A DNA stretch of 64,000 nucleotides, from contig NW_017265138.1 in the NCBI RefSeq assembly GCF_001638985.1, positions 1,426,001 through 1,490,000 of the forward strand. Reading direction: 5' to 3'. The notes beneath the pieces are model-generated. The model saw only the letters and a list, made by a program, of their open reading frames with translations, made no database searches and was not told the DNA's origin. Shown piece by piece: positions 12,142 through 24,436 of the stretch; position 1 is the stretch's first letter, and the number at the start of each line of letters is the position of its first letter. The translations under genes and the position numbers were made by a program. Source of the stretch: Phycomyces blakesleeanus NRRL 1555(-). Lineage: Eukaryota > Mucoromycota > Mucoromycetes > Mucorales > Phycomycetaceae.

Positions 12142-12383
12142 TGAGGTATTCGGGATTGTTTATGGAAAAGTATCTCAATATTAGAAAAAGTAGATACTGT
12201 AAGAGTGTGTTGATTATTAAAGAGAGTCAAAAAATAGGTTTTATATATATTACAATTTGAATCACTGCTGTTTAATGGTCGGTTGGCTGGCTTACACTGT
12301 ATAAGTGCGTAGTGTATATGCGCCTGGTGCGTAGAAGTTGCAGAGATTGTTAACTTGCCTGGTTCATCAGCAAGAAGGAATCA
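12142..12383 (+). repeat. Terminal direct repeat of element A, right
   Basis: Partner of 7925-8169. It is nearly identical to 44211-44451, where the same repeat runs straight into a second element body. It begins TGAGGTATTCGGGATTG and ends GGAATCA. Confidence 0.6.
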
Positions 12384-12957
12384 GTGTTAGGTCGTGGTAT
12401 AACCACCACAGCCAGAATCAATTAGTTTCTTTTGGGTGATAAAGGTGAATAAAAAAAAAGAAAAAAGTGTACCTTTCTCAAAATTAACATCTCAATTTAA
12501 TAAGGTCATCTTCAGCAAATGGAGAAAATCCTTAAGGATTCTCAATAGAAGCACAAAGGCAACCCAAAGAAGTATAGGTTGTTTGCGCGCCCAAGCAATA
12601 ACTTATCTTTTGCCATCAGCCCAGGCATTCTATAGCTTAATGAGAAAGAAAATAAACAATATATGAGTAAGCTTAGTCCTTTCTGTAATCAATAAAAAAA
12701 ACAGCAAGAAAAAGAGCGCTTAAATCTGTTTGTCACTTCACACAATGATCGCTTTAACGCTATTGCTTTATACAAAAAAAAAACAACCGGTGCATTCTGA
12801 AAAGAAAATAAAAACACGGGTATAGTACACAGCAACACATCAAAGCTGGCTCTGATATTGGTATGAAATTAGCCAAATCCTGGGTCAGTCTAAGTGGGTA
12901 AAAAGGCTATACTCACCACACCAACAGGGACGAAGTTGATTTTGAGAGATTGTAATA
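12384..12957. other. Unassigned sequence between element A and the MITE
   Basis: Contains a 76-codon plus-strand open frame (12436-12666), Lys/Ser-rich with no recognisable domain and no splice-linked exon. It is probably a relic or chance frame. Confidence 0.35.
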
Positions 12958-13450
12958 GGGGGTTTCACCACCTCTGATGCTTGACTGTTGGATGTAATGG
13001 TAGTTCAAGCACCACCCAATTAGCAAATATTATAAAAAGACTATTGAATACCATTAATGTCTCTTGGTTGAGATGTTTTCTTTCATAACATCAAAATTCA
13101 TATGTACAATACACTTGATTAGAGAACCCATAAATATATTATCCCTGCCCAAATTCCCCATAAGTAAGTTAGACTTTTATGATTTGGTATCAAGATAGCC
13201 ACTCTTACATAGATTGATTATGTCTTATTTTTGACTTTTACTCTTATATGAATTTTTCCATCAATTGTACATAAAGTACAAGTTTTTGTAAATTTTGGCC
13301 AAGTCACGGACATTCAGTGGTGAACCATTTTCTTAGATGCTTAGATGCTCAGTTTTCATTTTTTTTTGAATATTCGTCACAGCCAATCATTTTTCAGATT
13401 AAACTACCGCAACATCCAACAGTCAAGCATCAAAGGTGGTGAAACCCCCT
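12958..13450. mobile_element. MITE-like element with ~37-bp terminal inverted repeats
   Basis: The left end (12958-12994) and right end (13413-13449) are inverted copies with one clear mismatch. Both begin GGGGGTTTCACCACCT and run on through TGATGCTTGACTGTTGGATG. The 493-bp interior has no open frame of note. TA lies directly outside each end, allowing a TA target duplication as in Tc1/mariner-type elements (inference). It sits between element A and the 3' end of the Rogdi gene. Confidence 0.85.
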
Positions 13451-13632
13451 TAATGTTACCTTTATATTTCCCTTCTTTATTTTGCTTTTAATTATGCTTT
13501 GCTCTTTGTGCTTTGTATAGCTATACACTTTGGTTAATGTAAAGAATATATGTTATATTATGTTATGTTGTGTGCAGTGTGTGCAGTGTGTGCAGTGTGT
13601 ATAATATGTGCATATATTTATTCAGGTTTTGG

Positions 13633-15603
13633 TTAGACTTCAATTTGGAGTAACATTTGTTTATAGATCTGACAGAGTCCACGAATCGACTGCAGTGATG
13701 CCTTGAGCTCGGTCAACATTGGAGACTGAGTTTTTGTCTTTGCCTGATCTACAACTGTTGCATTCTTGTCCTTGTAAGTCCTAATAACGATAATAGTAAT
13801 AACACAAAATAAACAGTAGTAAATAATATACATGTAGATGTGCGTGTGTACGCAGAACGAATGTCTGATAGATTCAAACTTTCTCTGTGTACATAATGCT
13901 TTGAACATAAAATAGCAATACTAGTGCGTATTAAAGGATACACGAATACTGGGGAGTCTGAGCTAAACTTGTTTCCGCGCGTGGTATTGTAATCAAGACA
14001 ATAGACATTGCAGACGATAAAGACATCTTGTATAAAAAATTCAATGACTAGATCCTGCTTCAATGGCGGGCTAAAATACTATACTTTTGGTTTTTAGTAA
14101 AAAAAAAACATATCAACCTATTTGTTTGTATATTACCTTTGGATGACAGACTTTGTAAGGAAACAAGGCTGCTTCTGAAGGATATTCGAATGAAGACCGG
14201 GCACGATCAATAAGCTTACACAAATCATCGAGTAGCTTTTTTTTAAAAAAAAAAGAAGGATAAGTTTAATAGTACATATAAATATATTCACCGTTCTTTA
14301 TTTATTACCTCTACAGCAGCTTGTTTTGTCAAGGGCTCTGACATGGTCCTGACACGTTTTGTTGCCAAGCCAATGTAATTTCTGCCTTGTTGTGCCTATA
14401 AAGCAATCAAAGTTTTTTTTGTACAAATTACATTTTGCATATTAGCTATTAATTAATTGTGCGCGGGTATGTGTTGCTTACTTGCTCTAAGAAATAAGGT
14501 GCGGTTTCTTCAATGGTTGCCTTGACAGCTGTCTCTTGATGAGGAGTCAACTTGATTTGCAATTCCTAATCGCAATGATAACTTTAGTTTCTTTTTGGGT
14601 TTTATTTACGATATTAGATTAAATGCTTAATTCTTGATTGATTTAATTAATTAATACATGTCCATATTCATGCGCATCGATGTGTTGTACTTATTTAATA
14701 TACTTACTGCTGTATTGATATGTGTTCCACTCAAGGTAATCAAGCCCTTTATCGAGTCATTTCTACAAGAATGATTAATAATATTAATACTGATTCTAAT
14801 GCTCAATCATTTGGTACTTTACTTTGATGTAGTCAGAGGTAGAGAATCCATCTTAGCTACATGTACATATGCATAAGTATGTATATGTGCGTATATTATA
14901 TTATATGAAAGATTAAAAATTAAAATAATAATTAACTGTTCATTAGCTCAATTCAATTCAATTCAATTCATTAAACTACTTCTCTTACTATTAAAGAATC
15001 CTTACTTTGCTTAGACAGAATACTCAGACTCGTCTACATCAAGAGATAGAGATAGAGAAAGAAAAGAAAAAGAAAACAAAGGGCATGGAAAGAAAGAATA
15101 ACATTGTTCTTTATCAGTTTAGATCTACATGAATTTCTGCTTTTTATTTGATTTGGTTGAAGTAAATGGTATAAACATATCAATCAATCAATCAATCAAT
15201 GAAGGAAAGAAATTGATAGATTAAATTAATTAATTAATTAATTAATTAATTAAAGAAGTTAAATAGTGAATTCAAAGTAAGAAAGAAAGAAAAAGGGACT
15301 ATAAAGATACTATGCTTTGCTTTACTTTACTATATTAAATATATTAAAGAAGTACATATGTAACTACATATTTAATATCTATATTATTATTATCTTACCT
15401 CGAGATGTTCTCTCAATCGATGCAACATTGGCGGCATAATGTCATGTAATAGCCATTCCCTTTGGCAAATCTAGAATTATAAAATTATATATATTTATTT
15501 ATTGGTTGAGAAAATAAACAAGTATATATAATTAATATTCTTCTTTCTTCATGTAAATGTGTGGGTGCATTACAGCTGTCTCTTGTTCTTCTTTGGCATG
15601 CAT
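13633..15603 (-). CDS. ROGDI: Rogdi/Rav2-like RAVE complex subunit, 208 aa
   Basis: Nine exons: 15603-15574, 15470-15399, 15033-15006, 14856-14823, 14762-14708, 14565-14482, 14395-14309, 14235-14137 and 13770-13633. All phases close to 208 aa plus TAA. Rogdi/Rav2 is a subunit of RAVE-type complexes that promote V-ATPase V1-Vo assembly at vacuole/endosome membranes (family knowledge). The sequence shows the family landmarks: REWLLHDIMPPMLHRL near the N terminus (compare the Rogdi 'EFRWLLHDEV' region) and KGLITLSGTHINTAELQIKL (compare 'KGVLTLQG'). Helical segments follow (LLDDLCKLIDRARSS) and a closing helix (LQSIRGLCQIYKQM). The protein is short for the family (human about 287 aa). Exon 3 (28 nt) and exon 4 (34 nt) are tiny and are the least certain part. 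For the last exon I chose the ACAAG acceptor because the nearer ATTAG one gives a short, non-conserved tail. Confidence 0.75.
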
Positions 15604-16256
15604 TTCTTATTAATGACGTTGAAGTAGTGTAGTATGATTGTTTGCGTCACAGACAAATAAAATGGAAATAGAAACAGAAATAAAGCAATTTCCTAGTTTT
15701 CTCAAGCAATCTCTTTCTCTCCCTCTTACTTAATATTATATTTTATATTTTATATTTATATATATATATTATACATTTCTTTTTATAATGTAGATTTCTT
15801 CTTCTCAATTACCATAGCTTATTACAACCAAACCATCTCTTTAACTCACATATAATATTTATATATAAAGTATGAAACTGCCTTGTGGAAAATAAAAGGT
15901 CTTACTATCTCTATCTCCCTCTCTTTTATTTATTATTTGCTTCTTCTTTACAGTACAAGCCAAAATATGGGAAGGGGTGAGAGAGGCCTTTCTTTACGGA
16001 CATTGAATAGCCTCTTGAGAACTGGCATTATCTTTTATATGTATACAACAATTGTTATTTAAATTGCCTGATCATTTTTTTTTCTTTATTATATTCTTGG
16101 CTTGAAACAAATAAACTGACAATATATATATACACACACACACTTGTAACAAATACGCAAAAACTTATTATATATTTATTTATAATATATATATAAATAA
16201 AAAGGCAAACAAACAAATAAAGCACACAACCACATATACGTATCATATACAGGGTC
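15604..16256. other. Divergent promoter region between Rogdi and PPO genes
   Basis: 653 bp between two divergent start codons. It contains TATA-type runs (around 15740-15770 and 16180-16196) but no strong specific site. It presumably carries both promoters. Confidence 0.5.
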
Positions 16257-18221
16257 ATGACAACAAGAATAGCAGTTTTAGGAGGAGGTATCTCTGGACT
16301 CTCTGCAGCATTCTACCTTTCTCGACTGGTTCCAGAAACAACAAAGATTGTCTTGATTGAAGGCAGCGATCGCGCTGGTGGATGGATTCGTAGTCAAAGA
16401 GTATCGCCGGGAACTTACCTCTCAACTCCAAATGACAACACTCCCCAAAATCCAGAAGATGTTCTTTTGGAAGTTGGTCCACGAAGTCTTCGGCCAGTAG
16501 GACCTGGTGGAACTATTGTTCTTGACATGGTAATTCTAATTTATTTTATTTATATATTCATTGCTGCTGTGTAATGAATAAAGCAAGAAAATAACGAGAA
16601 TCTAAAAGTAAATGATCATCGCAATTCTTATTCATTTATTTGTGTGTTTTGTTAAACATGTAGATTAGTCAATTGAATCTTCAACCAGAGGTCATGAGTG
16701 TTCCAAAAACAGATCCGTCGGCAAAGAATCGTTACATCTACTACGATGATCAGATCAACACCTTACCTTCTTCGTTGCCTTCTCTCTTGTTCAAACCTTC
16801 TCCCCCGGTTTTCAAATCCGTCATTCAGTCTATCGTCAATGAATTCCATGCACCACCTGGATCTGCGGACTGGGCCCACGACGTCGATGCAGACGAGTCG
16901 TTGTATTCGTTTGTCGAGCGCCGGTTCAACAGACACGTTGCCCTGAATCTGGTGGGTGCAATTACGCACGGTGTTTATGCAGGGGACGCCAAGAATCTGT
17001 CAGTCAAATCGACCTTTCGAGTTCTCTGCGAAAACGAAAAGGTCCATGGTAGTGTAGTCAAGGGCATGATTAAAGGTGGCGTGGATCTCCAGACTGCCAA
17101 TGACAAGAAGATGGTCAGGGAATGTCTCGAGAATCCCGGCAGCACTGAACAACAAAAGACTTGGATTCAAGACATGGCCGGTCAGAGTGTGATTGGGTTC
17201 AAGAATGGCACCGAGACCCTGACGAAGTCATTGAGAGATTGGCTAGTTAACCAGCCGAATGTTGAATTGGTGACCGGAGAACAAGTCAGCTCGGTTGAAC
17301 TGACGTCTTCGAACAATGAGTGCAAGGTAATGTTAAATATCAATATCGGTAATGGTGAAACTAGAGAAGAAAAGAATATGCTACATATGTGAATACTCTA
17401 TTCTATGGTATTTATTCATTAATTCCACAAATTACATCACCATAAAACAAATAACAATATATATGTATATATATGTGTGTGTAAATATGAATATAAAGGT
17501 AACGACTACCAAGGGAACACACTTTGCAGATCATGTAATTTCTACCTTGCCTGCAAATGTATTGGACAAGGTATTGGCCAAGACTCCACTAATGCATCTT
17601 AAAGAGACGCCTGGAGTGGATGTTGGAGTAGTGAATCTGGTGTACGATCCATATACAGTCCAACTGCCGTATGATGGCTTTGGATTCCTGACTCCACACC
17701 CAGATTCAGACTACAAACTTCCTGTGCCTGGTACACTTGGGGTTGTGTTTGATTCGAATGCGATGCGTGGTCAAGATCAAAAACAAAACCAGGCAAACTC
17801 TGTTGGCGGAGGGGAAGATCCTGTCAAGATGACTGTGATGATTGGCGGGCACCAGTGGCAGAAGACGTTTGGCGGCCGGTCAGTCGGGCAAGTCAGTCCT
17901 GATGAGGTACTGGAATATGCTCAAAAGGGAGTTCAGACCTACCTTGGGATCGATGCCAACCCGACCCATAAGATGGCCAATGTTTTGTCGAGTTGTATTC
18001 CTCAATACAGGGTAGGCCACGAGGCTCGGCTCAGACAACTGGATAGACAGACAAGTGATCTCTACAGAGGAAGGCTTAGCTTGGCAGGAGCTAGTTACCT
18101 TGGTGTGAGTGTTCCTGATTGTATAAAAAATAGCCGAGAGTTGGCTGAGAATCTGGTGAGATCCAGTATATTTGGTCACTCGAAACTTGTCACTGGTCTT
18201 GAAAGAATCCGAGTACCTTAA
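16257..18221 (+). CDS. HEM14: Protoporphyrinogen oxidase (oxygen-dependent), 552 aa
   Basis: Exons 16257-16529, 16664-17326 and 17499-18221. All junctions are phase 0, giving 552 aa, normal for the family. The enzyme is the penultimate step of haem synthesis: it oxidises protoporphyrinogen IX to protoporphyrin IX with FAD and O2, at the inner mitochondrial membrane (family knowledge). The start MTTRIAVLGGGISGLSAAFY contains the Rossmann GxGxxG motif at residues 9-14 and a downstream acidic ribose-binding residue in KIVLIEGSDRAGGWIRS. LLEVGPRSLRP is a conserved PPO segment. The C-terminal SYLGVSVPDCIKNSRELAENLV is the second FAD-contact region of the family. No obvious N-terminal presequence precedes the FAD motif, as in other fungal Hem14 proteins. 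Divergent from Rogdi. Confidence 0.95.
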
Positions 18222-21200
18222 AAACACAACAACACAACAAATAAAATAAAAATAATAAAAAATAGACGTTATTCATTTTGTCATTACATTATCATTTTTA
18301 GAGTAATACATGTATATGTCTGTAGTGTAGTGTGTAATGTAGTGTCCGTCAAGCAATTGATCAATCTCTTTATCTATGTTCTATATATGTAAGTAAGTAT
18401 GTATGTAGGTATGTATATATGGCGGAGATCTTGTGCGAGAAATGACGTTTAATGCCAAGAGTTCTCGGTTAAACACATTGCTCATCGCGGAAATAGTATT
18501 CCTTTTACAATTATTTTTTTTTGAGTTTCTCTCTTTTTATTATTATTATTACATATGCTTTGTAAAATACTAATCATAATTATGTACAATAAGGAATGTA
18601 GTGATATTAGTAGTAATTTTTGAAATACACGCGCGTAACATCTACATACACACACATACACACACACTCTCACACATGTACATTGAATTTATACATATTC
18701 ATTCAAAATATCAAGAAATAAGAAATGGTTAATATGTATCCATGGGTAACCAAAAAAAAACTTAATTTATTTTCAAGAGGTGTGTCAGAATACAAGACAA
18801 AACCAAGAATAAAGAAATAGATTGATCTGTGCCATCATTATATATAAAGAAAGATAGAAAGCAAATGAATATTACAGACAAATGGATATGTGCATGTGTA
18901 GGCATAGGTATATATATATATCTATAATTTTGCTTATGTACCATATAAAGGTTTTGTGGGTTACACATGCACAGTCCGATCCGGATTACCGGAGTTGGTT
19001 CCAGAGAAATAGGGAAAAAAAATAATTGATTTGTGGGTGATCCGCTAAAATTCGGCCCGCACAGCCCAGTGTGATTCTTGTACGTACATACATACACACG
19101 CGTATAAATTGATATAAAAGTGTATATGTAGGAAATACAGCAGAAAAAAAAGATAAAGCTACTACGGCCATTAGTTTATTGTATCTTTAAATTATTTTGC
19201 TGGTATTGCTCTTTTGACATTGATTAGATCAAGATCTTATTTAGAGAGAAATCTCAGAGATAATAAATACATTTTTAATTACCAAAACAGAGGCTATTCA
19301 AATAGGTTAGATAAATTCAAATAAAATGAGTAAAATTGCTTAATTAATATATAAAATACTTTAATTACTTTAAAGTACCTTTTTGGTTGATTGGGTTGAT
19401 TGGTTGGTTTTATTTGACACAAGAGGAAGAATATATTTCTGTATATTAAGGTTGAATTTCTTTGTTTCAAAAAAGAATTGAACATTTTTTAGGAGAATTA
19501 AACCTTTTCAAGCAAGAACAAGGACAAGGACAAGGACAAGGACAAGAATAAAAGCAGAAAACGCGACTGTTAGGATCCTCAATAGAACAGACACGTGGAG
19601 TCCAATCTTGACAGGCATTGGGATCAAATATGTATTTCTATATATCTTTCTATCTTTCTATTGTCCTCTAAAGATGTAAAGATAAAGAGCTGTATATATA
19701 TATATATATATATATAAGTGTGTATGTATGTATGTGCGTGTGAATGAGAAACAAGAAACCAAAAAAACCCCGTTCGTATATTTTGTACAATAAAAAGTCT
19801 CTCTTTCCCTCTCTCTTTGTTGTTGTTGTTGGTGATAATGGTGACACTAACATATAATAAGGATAAACAAACAAGCATTGTTTTTTAGTTCCTGTGGTTG
19901 TGATTTCTATCTATCTCATTTGATTTCAGTAGAGAATTACAATTGCAGTTCTAGTTCTGATTCTGTTTTCTTGACTTCTATAAGAGAAACTCTAGAGTCT
20001 TTAGCAAAGAAAAACAGAACCAAAACACAAGCATTGTGCTTAATATACAAAATAGAATTTTCTTTAAAAGAAATTGCCTTTTATTTTTGGGAAATAAACT
20101 AGTGCAACTGAACCAGAGCCAAGATATGAGGTTACAAAAAGAAGACAATAGATTAATGTATGCACATTTTACATTTTACATGTATTTGTTGGGAAAATTC
20201 ATATTTTATTTCTTTCTCTTTTAAAACAAGCAGAATACATTGATATATAAATATATTCAGGGCATTATATGTTCTGTGCTTAAAGAGAATAAATAAGATA
20301 AATTGATTCTGTTGGTGTGGGTTTTGGCGTTGGCGTTGGTACTGGCGCTGGAGATGGTGAGAACAGGACTATATGACTTATACTCGTGGTGATTACCATA
20401 TATTGACTATTTGCTTTCTACTCTAATGTGATTTATTTTCAATCGCAATATTTATATACTGCATTGTATTATATTATTGACCTTGTTTTTTATTTTTATA
20501 AAAAACAAAACAAAAAGTAAGGCAAAGCAAATTAAAGCAAATTAAAGCAAATTAAAGATGTAGTTATCTAGATAATATTTACGTTTAAACTTTGTGCTAA
20601 TTCTTAGGAGAATTGATTCTTTATTTTATTTTTATATATATATATATAACATTTTAGTTTATCGGCTATTTACTTGTTTTTGATTGTTGTGAATCTGCCA
20701 AGCTTTGTACTACAAGTCTTTCTCTCTCTTTCTGTATGATTTGTATGTATGCGTGCGTGCGTGTGTCTGTTTCGTAACAAACAGTTTATTGTTTTGGATT
20801 TGTAGGCTGCACAACATCTATTGTTTTAGGAAATAAAATAAATTATAAATTTATAATATAAATAAGCAACAAGTAATACTTGTCGATCATTCTTATCTAT
20901 TTATTTATTTTTATATATATTTTTATGATTTTGACCTTGATGCTTTGTGAAATTATTGGATATTTTACAGAGGAATATCTTGTTTTTAATCGCAATTATA
21001 GCTTTTCTTTATTATTAAAAATAAGCGCAATAATCGTTTATACTTTTATATATTCATATATTACATATATATATATAAAAAACAAATCAAGGTTTTATAA
21101 TTTAATTTTTTTTTAAAATATAAATAAATAAATAAATAAAAAACCCAAGGCTTGGCGTACGATGGCAAAATTCTTGGCACCTTTGTTTTTCAAACCCAGT

Positions 21201-21638
21201 CAGTGTAGGACCTGTCACGTGTGCCGAGAAGGGACCTTCCCTTGATAGGTTAAATTTGCCAAAGAGTTTCTGTGCACACATAACCACAGCCATAACAACA
21301 ATACTACATATACACATTTTTTTTATATACAGACATACAAAGTAGAAAGGAAAAGGCGGGGGAGAAATAATTACAAAAAAAAAATATTAAAAATTATTAA
21401 AAAAAAATAAAAAAAATTATATATATAAATGTATGAAAATATAATTATAGTTATAGTTATAATTATAGTTATAGTTAATATTACATTATAGATATATAAT
21501 CTTCTTCCTCTTATTCGCACTCTTATTTTTCTTCCCCTTTCTTTTTCTTCTTCTTCTTCTTCTTCTTCTTCATTATATATTACTATTACTACTATTACTA
21601 CTACTAATATTAAAACTACCATTATTACTTAATCAAGA
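18222..21638. other. Gene-poor 3.4-kb region; possible small minus-strand gene
   Basis: Mostly AT-rich with TATA, GTAT and TAAA microsatellites. Two patches stand out. At 18950-19085 there is a GC-richer island with an inverted repeat TCCGG-ATTA-CCGGA. At 19490-19640 the minus strand is open in two frames: one gives a Cys-rich tail (DPNACQDWTPRVCSIEDPN), the other a hydrophobic tail ending in Leu-Val repeats. Neither can be tied convincingly to upstream exons. 21135-21300 is GC-richer, includes CACGTG, and probably belongs to the promoter of the next gene. Confidence 0.35.
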
Positions 21639-22352
21639 ATGGCAGCTGGAACTTTTTGGTACCTTATAATTACCATTGTTGTAGCATGTCAATGGACAGC
21701 CACTGTAAGTGCAATGCACTGTATTCATCACAATCCCGTCACACACGAAAACCATTACGATTATTGCCCAGAACACCAAAAACAATACCAACGAAATACA
21801 CTCGAGAACCGAATCTATCTTGACATCAAGTGCGATTCGGACCATTGCGAAAAAGCTACTGCCACTTTCCACAAAGCAGCCGACATCATATCCTCCGTCG
21901 TTAAGTTTGAAACACCGATCCAGGTCAATGCCAGCTTCTTGTCGTTTTGCAGCACTCGAGGAGAATGTAAAAAGGACAATGATATGAAAGCCATAGGTAA
22001 ATATATACAAAAATAAAAATAATCAATGTTCTCCATATTAATCATTATTGTTAATATCATCATCAAGGATTGGCTTATCCTACCGTATCATATCTAATGA
22101 ACGATCCAACTGACGGGGTGACCAGAATGTACCCACAAGCAATGCTTAAACAATTCACAAATCTTACAGTAATTCCTCGGTGGGCTACATACGATATAAA
22201 CGCAATGTTTAACAGCGACATTTCCTGGTATTTTTATGTAAGTACCACCTGTCAAATACATATATTTTCTATCATTATTGTCATTCTTATAAATATATAT
22301 TAATACACAAATAACATACACCAAACAAACAAAAAACAATACCCTCTCCCAA

Positions 22353-22391
<39 letters not shown>

Positions 22392-23459
22392 AAATTTATA
22401 TAACATATTTAGAATGATTCTGGAAAAATTCACCAAAATGAAACAGATCTCTTACGCACAGTCATTCACGAACTAGTCCATGGCCTAGGATTCATCAGTT
22501 CCTGGGGAGACGAGATGTACAATCGATTCGCACCATATGTCGACGACCTACCACAATTCATCACTCCAGCAAAACTCACTCCATCTACAGAACTCCAATC
22601 TGTAGCCGACAATGTCAAGACGTCAGTAGGAACCCAACCGTTCTGGGGATTTGTAGAATTTCCTCTCGATCGCCTACTATACACCACCATACTATCTTCA
22701 CCCAATGAACAAGTACCCCTTACACACTATACAAAGGTACTCAACGGCTGGTGTGATGCCAATGTCTTGTTTGCTAGCATGATAGACATGGTCAACACCT
22801 GGTACGGATCCACAGAACGCCAGACAGCCGAAGCAATGTACCAACTAGCAACTACCTCGCGTGATATCAGCATATGTTCCACTCGCCATGAAAATGATGA
22901 TGGCAATGGGCCGACTCTCCAAAGCATGTTCTGGCTCGAGACTTCACTGGTTCCATTCATGCGCGGTTCGACATTTACACATGTCGACCAAGATTCGTAT
23001 CAGTCGTCTGCTGAGTACCTGATGGTCTACAATGCCGATCGTGGAGTCTCACTTGACAGCCTGACAGAAAAATACTCCAGCGGTCCTTTGGGCCCAAACC
23101 TTCGGACTGTTCTTTTGGATCTTGGATATGCTCTGCAACCCCAATTCACAAACGGAACGATCGCTGATGGAGGAACCATAAAAAACTTTCGACCTAGTCG
23201 GCCCAACGTCTCTTACTGGGCACCTGCAGATAACCTGGTTGGCACCACTCCAAACCCATCAGCATCTATTCGGGTCCAATCTTATGGACCAGCTCACATG
23301 CCGGTTTCGTCGAGTGCGACTAGCTCTGCAGCATCCTCGACTGCAATTGCAGAAACATCGGGTGCAATTGGTTTGAATTCCCACACATCACCACCTAGCA
23401 CAGCAAAAATAATGATGATGATGATAATGATGATGTTTGTTGGCACGACAATTATCTAA
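21639..23459 (+). CDS. Secreted zincin-like protein, possibly GPI-anchored, 524 aa
   Basis: Exons 21639-21996, 22068-22237 and 22413-23459; phases close. A hydrophobic signal peptide (about residues 5-25, ending TVSA) is followed by a Cys/His-rich segment. VIHELVHGLGFISSW at residues 193-207 has HExxH (H195, E196, H199) followed by GLGF, like leishmanolysin-type (M8) and related zincins. The residue at the metzincin third-ligand position is Ser, so the third ligand, if any, lies elsewhere. Several N-x-S/T sites are present. The end is Ser/Ala/Thr-rich and then hydrophobic (IMMMMIMMMFVGTTII), as in GPI-anchor signals. I infer a wall or surface metalloprotease, but activity is not demonstrated. 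Exon 3 is GC-richer than its surroundings. Converges on the J-protein gene. Confidence 0.75.
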
Positions 23460-24436
23460 TTAACATCAAAATCATTACGGTCTTGTAATTTCTTTGTCTT
23501 CTTCTTTGCTCTTATATATCTGTTACTATTAGTGTTATTCCTGCTGTTATTCCTACCACTATTCTTATTATCTATCATTCTTTTGTATATTAATTATTAA
23601 TTCTTTATTGCTTATTTATATTTATACTCATATCTATACTTATTACACTGTACAAAAAAGCTATCCAACTATTCTTCATTCATTTACTCATTTACTCATC
23701 TATTATTTATTTTATACCACATAATGATATACTTATATTTACAAATATTACTTCTTCCTTCTTCTTATTCATTTCTTTTTATCATTTACATTTACCAAGC
23801 ATTTAAAAATATGTATACACCTGGAATTCATCATTATATATATATAAAATGGGGGATCTTTATAAAGATTGCAACAGCTTTTTGTTTTTGTTTTTGAAAA
23901 GAACGATTACATATATCTATGCTTAGCATAATACATAAATACAGAAAGCACAAAAAAAACACATACACCCGCAAGAGAATATGTACAATTGAATCATTTA
24001 TTTGAATTAAATGATCACGTCCAGAATATACATATATAACATTCGTATCTATGTATGTACGTATGGTAGGCATAGCAATTAATTCATTATTGAATTCTAG
24101 TCTATCAAAAATAAATAAATAAATAAATAAGCAAAGGAAGGAAGAAGAGGGTCTAAAGTTAAGATATCTATCATGAAAACCAACAAACATCATCCAAATA
24201 CCATTTAATATAAACCCTCGGTCAAATAACGAATCATCGCTTATATTCAATTCAAATCAGCACATAAAAACAAAACAAATGATATATATAAAAGAAAGAA
24301 CAAAGGACCATACCACTTACTTATACATACATTTATTTGTTTATTTGTTTGATCAATACTTGATTTTTTTCCCAATTTTATCTTATCTTATAATACAATA
24401 TATATATACTAAATTGGATTGGGTTGGATGAGCTCA
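23460..24436. other. Intergenic between convergent genes
   Basis: AT-rich 3' flanks of the zincin and J-protein genes. The 138-codon minus-strand frame at 23834-24250 has no domain, is rich in Ile/Tyr/Phe and overlaps TAAA repeats. I treat it as chance. Confidence 0.5.

Larger units (their letters stand above)
7925..12383 (-). mobile_element. Repeat element copy A (terminal direct repeats, no polymerase gene)
   Basis: A 4.46-kb unit repeated, with rearrangements, at 42.6-46.7 kb and 47.7-50.9 kb. It is bounded by direct repeats 7925-8169 and 12142-12383, which share a TGAGGT...TTGGGATTG-like start, the GCCTGGTGCGTAGAAG segment, and an end in CA. TG...CA termini and direct orientation resemble LTRs. 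No matching 5-bp target duplication is visible (TCTAG left, GTGTT right), and no reverse transcriptase, integrase or transposase frame is present. Internal parts are AT-rich sequence (8170-9330), two palindromic tandem units (9332-9761), a 3' region with GTTAGTTGT repeats, and an acidic-protein gene on the minus strand. It may be a non-autonomous LTR-type element, or a different class that only resembles one. Confidence 0.65.

Noticed and set aside
7925..12383. Reverse transcriptase, integrase or transposase domains in element A
   Set aside because: No frame longer than about 80 codons exists outside the acidic gene, and no catalytic motif was visible in six frames.
13771..13787. Alternative acceptor ATTAG for the last Rogdi exon
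   Set aside because: It yields a 26-residue tail without helical character. The ACAAG acceptor gives a 45-residue helical end like the family.
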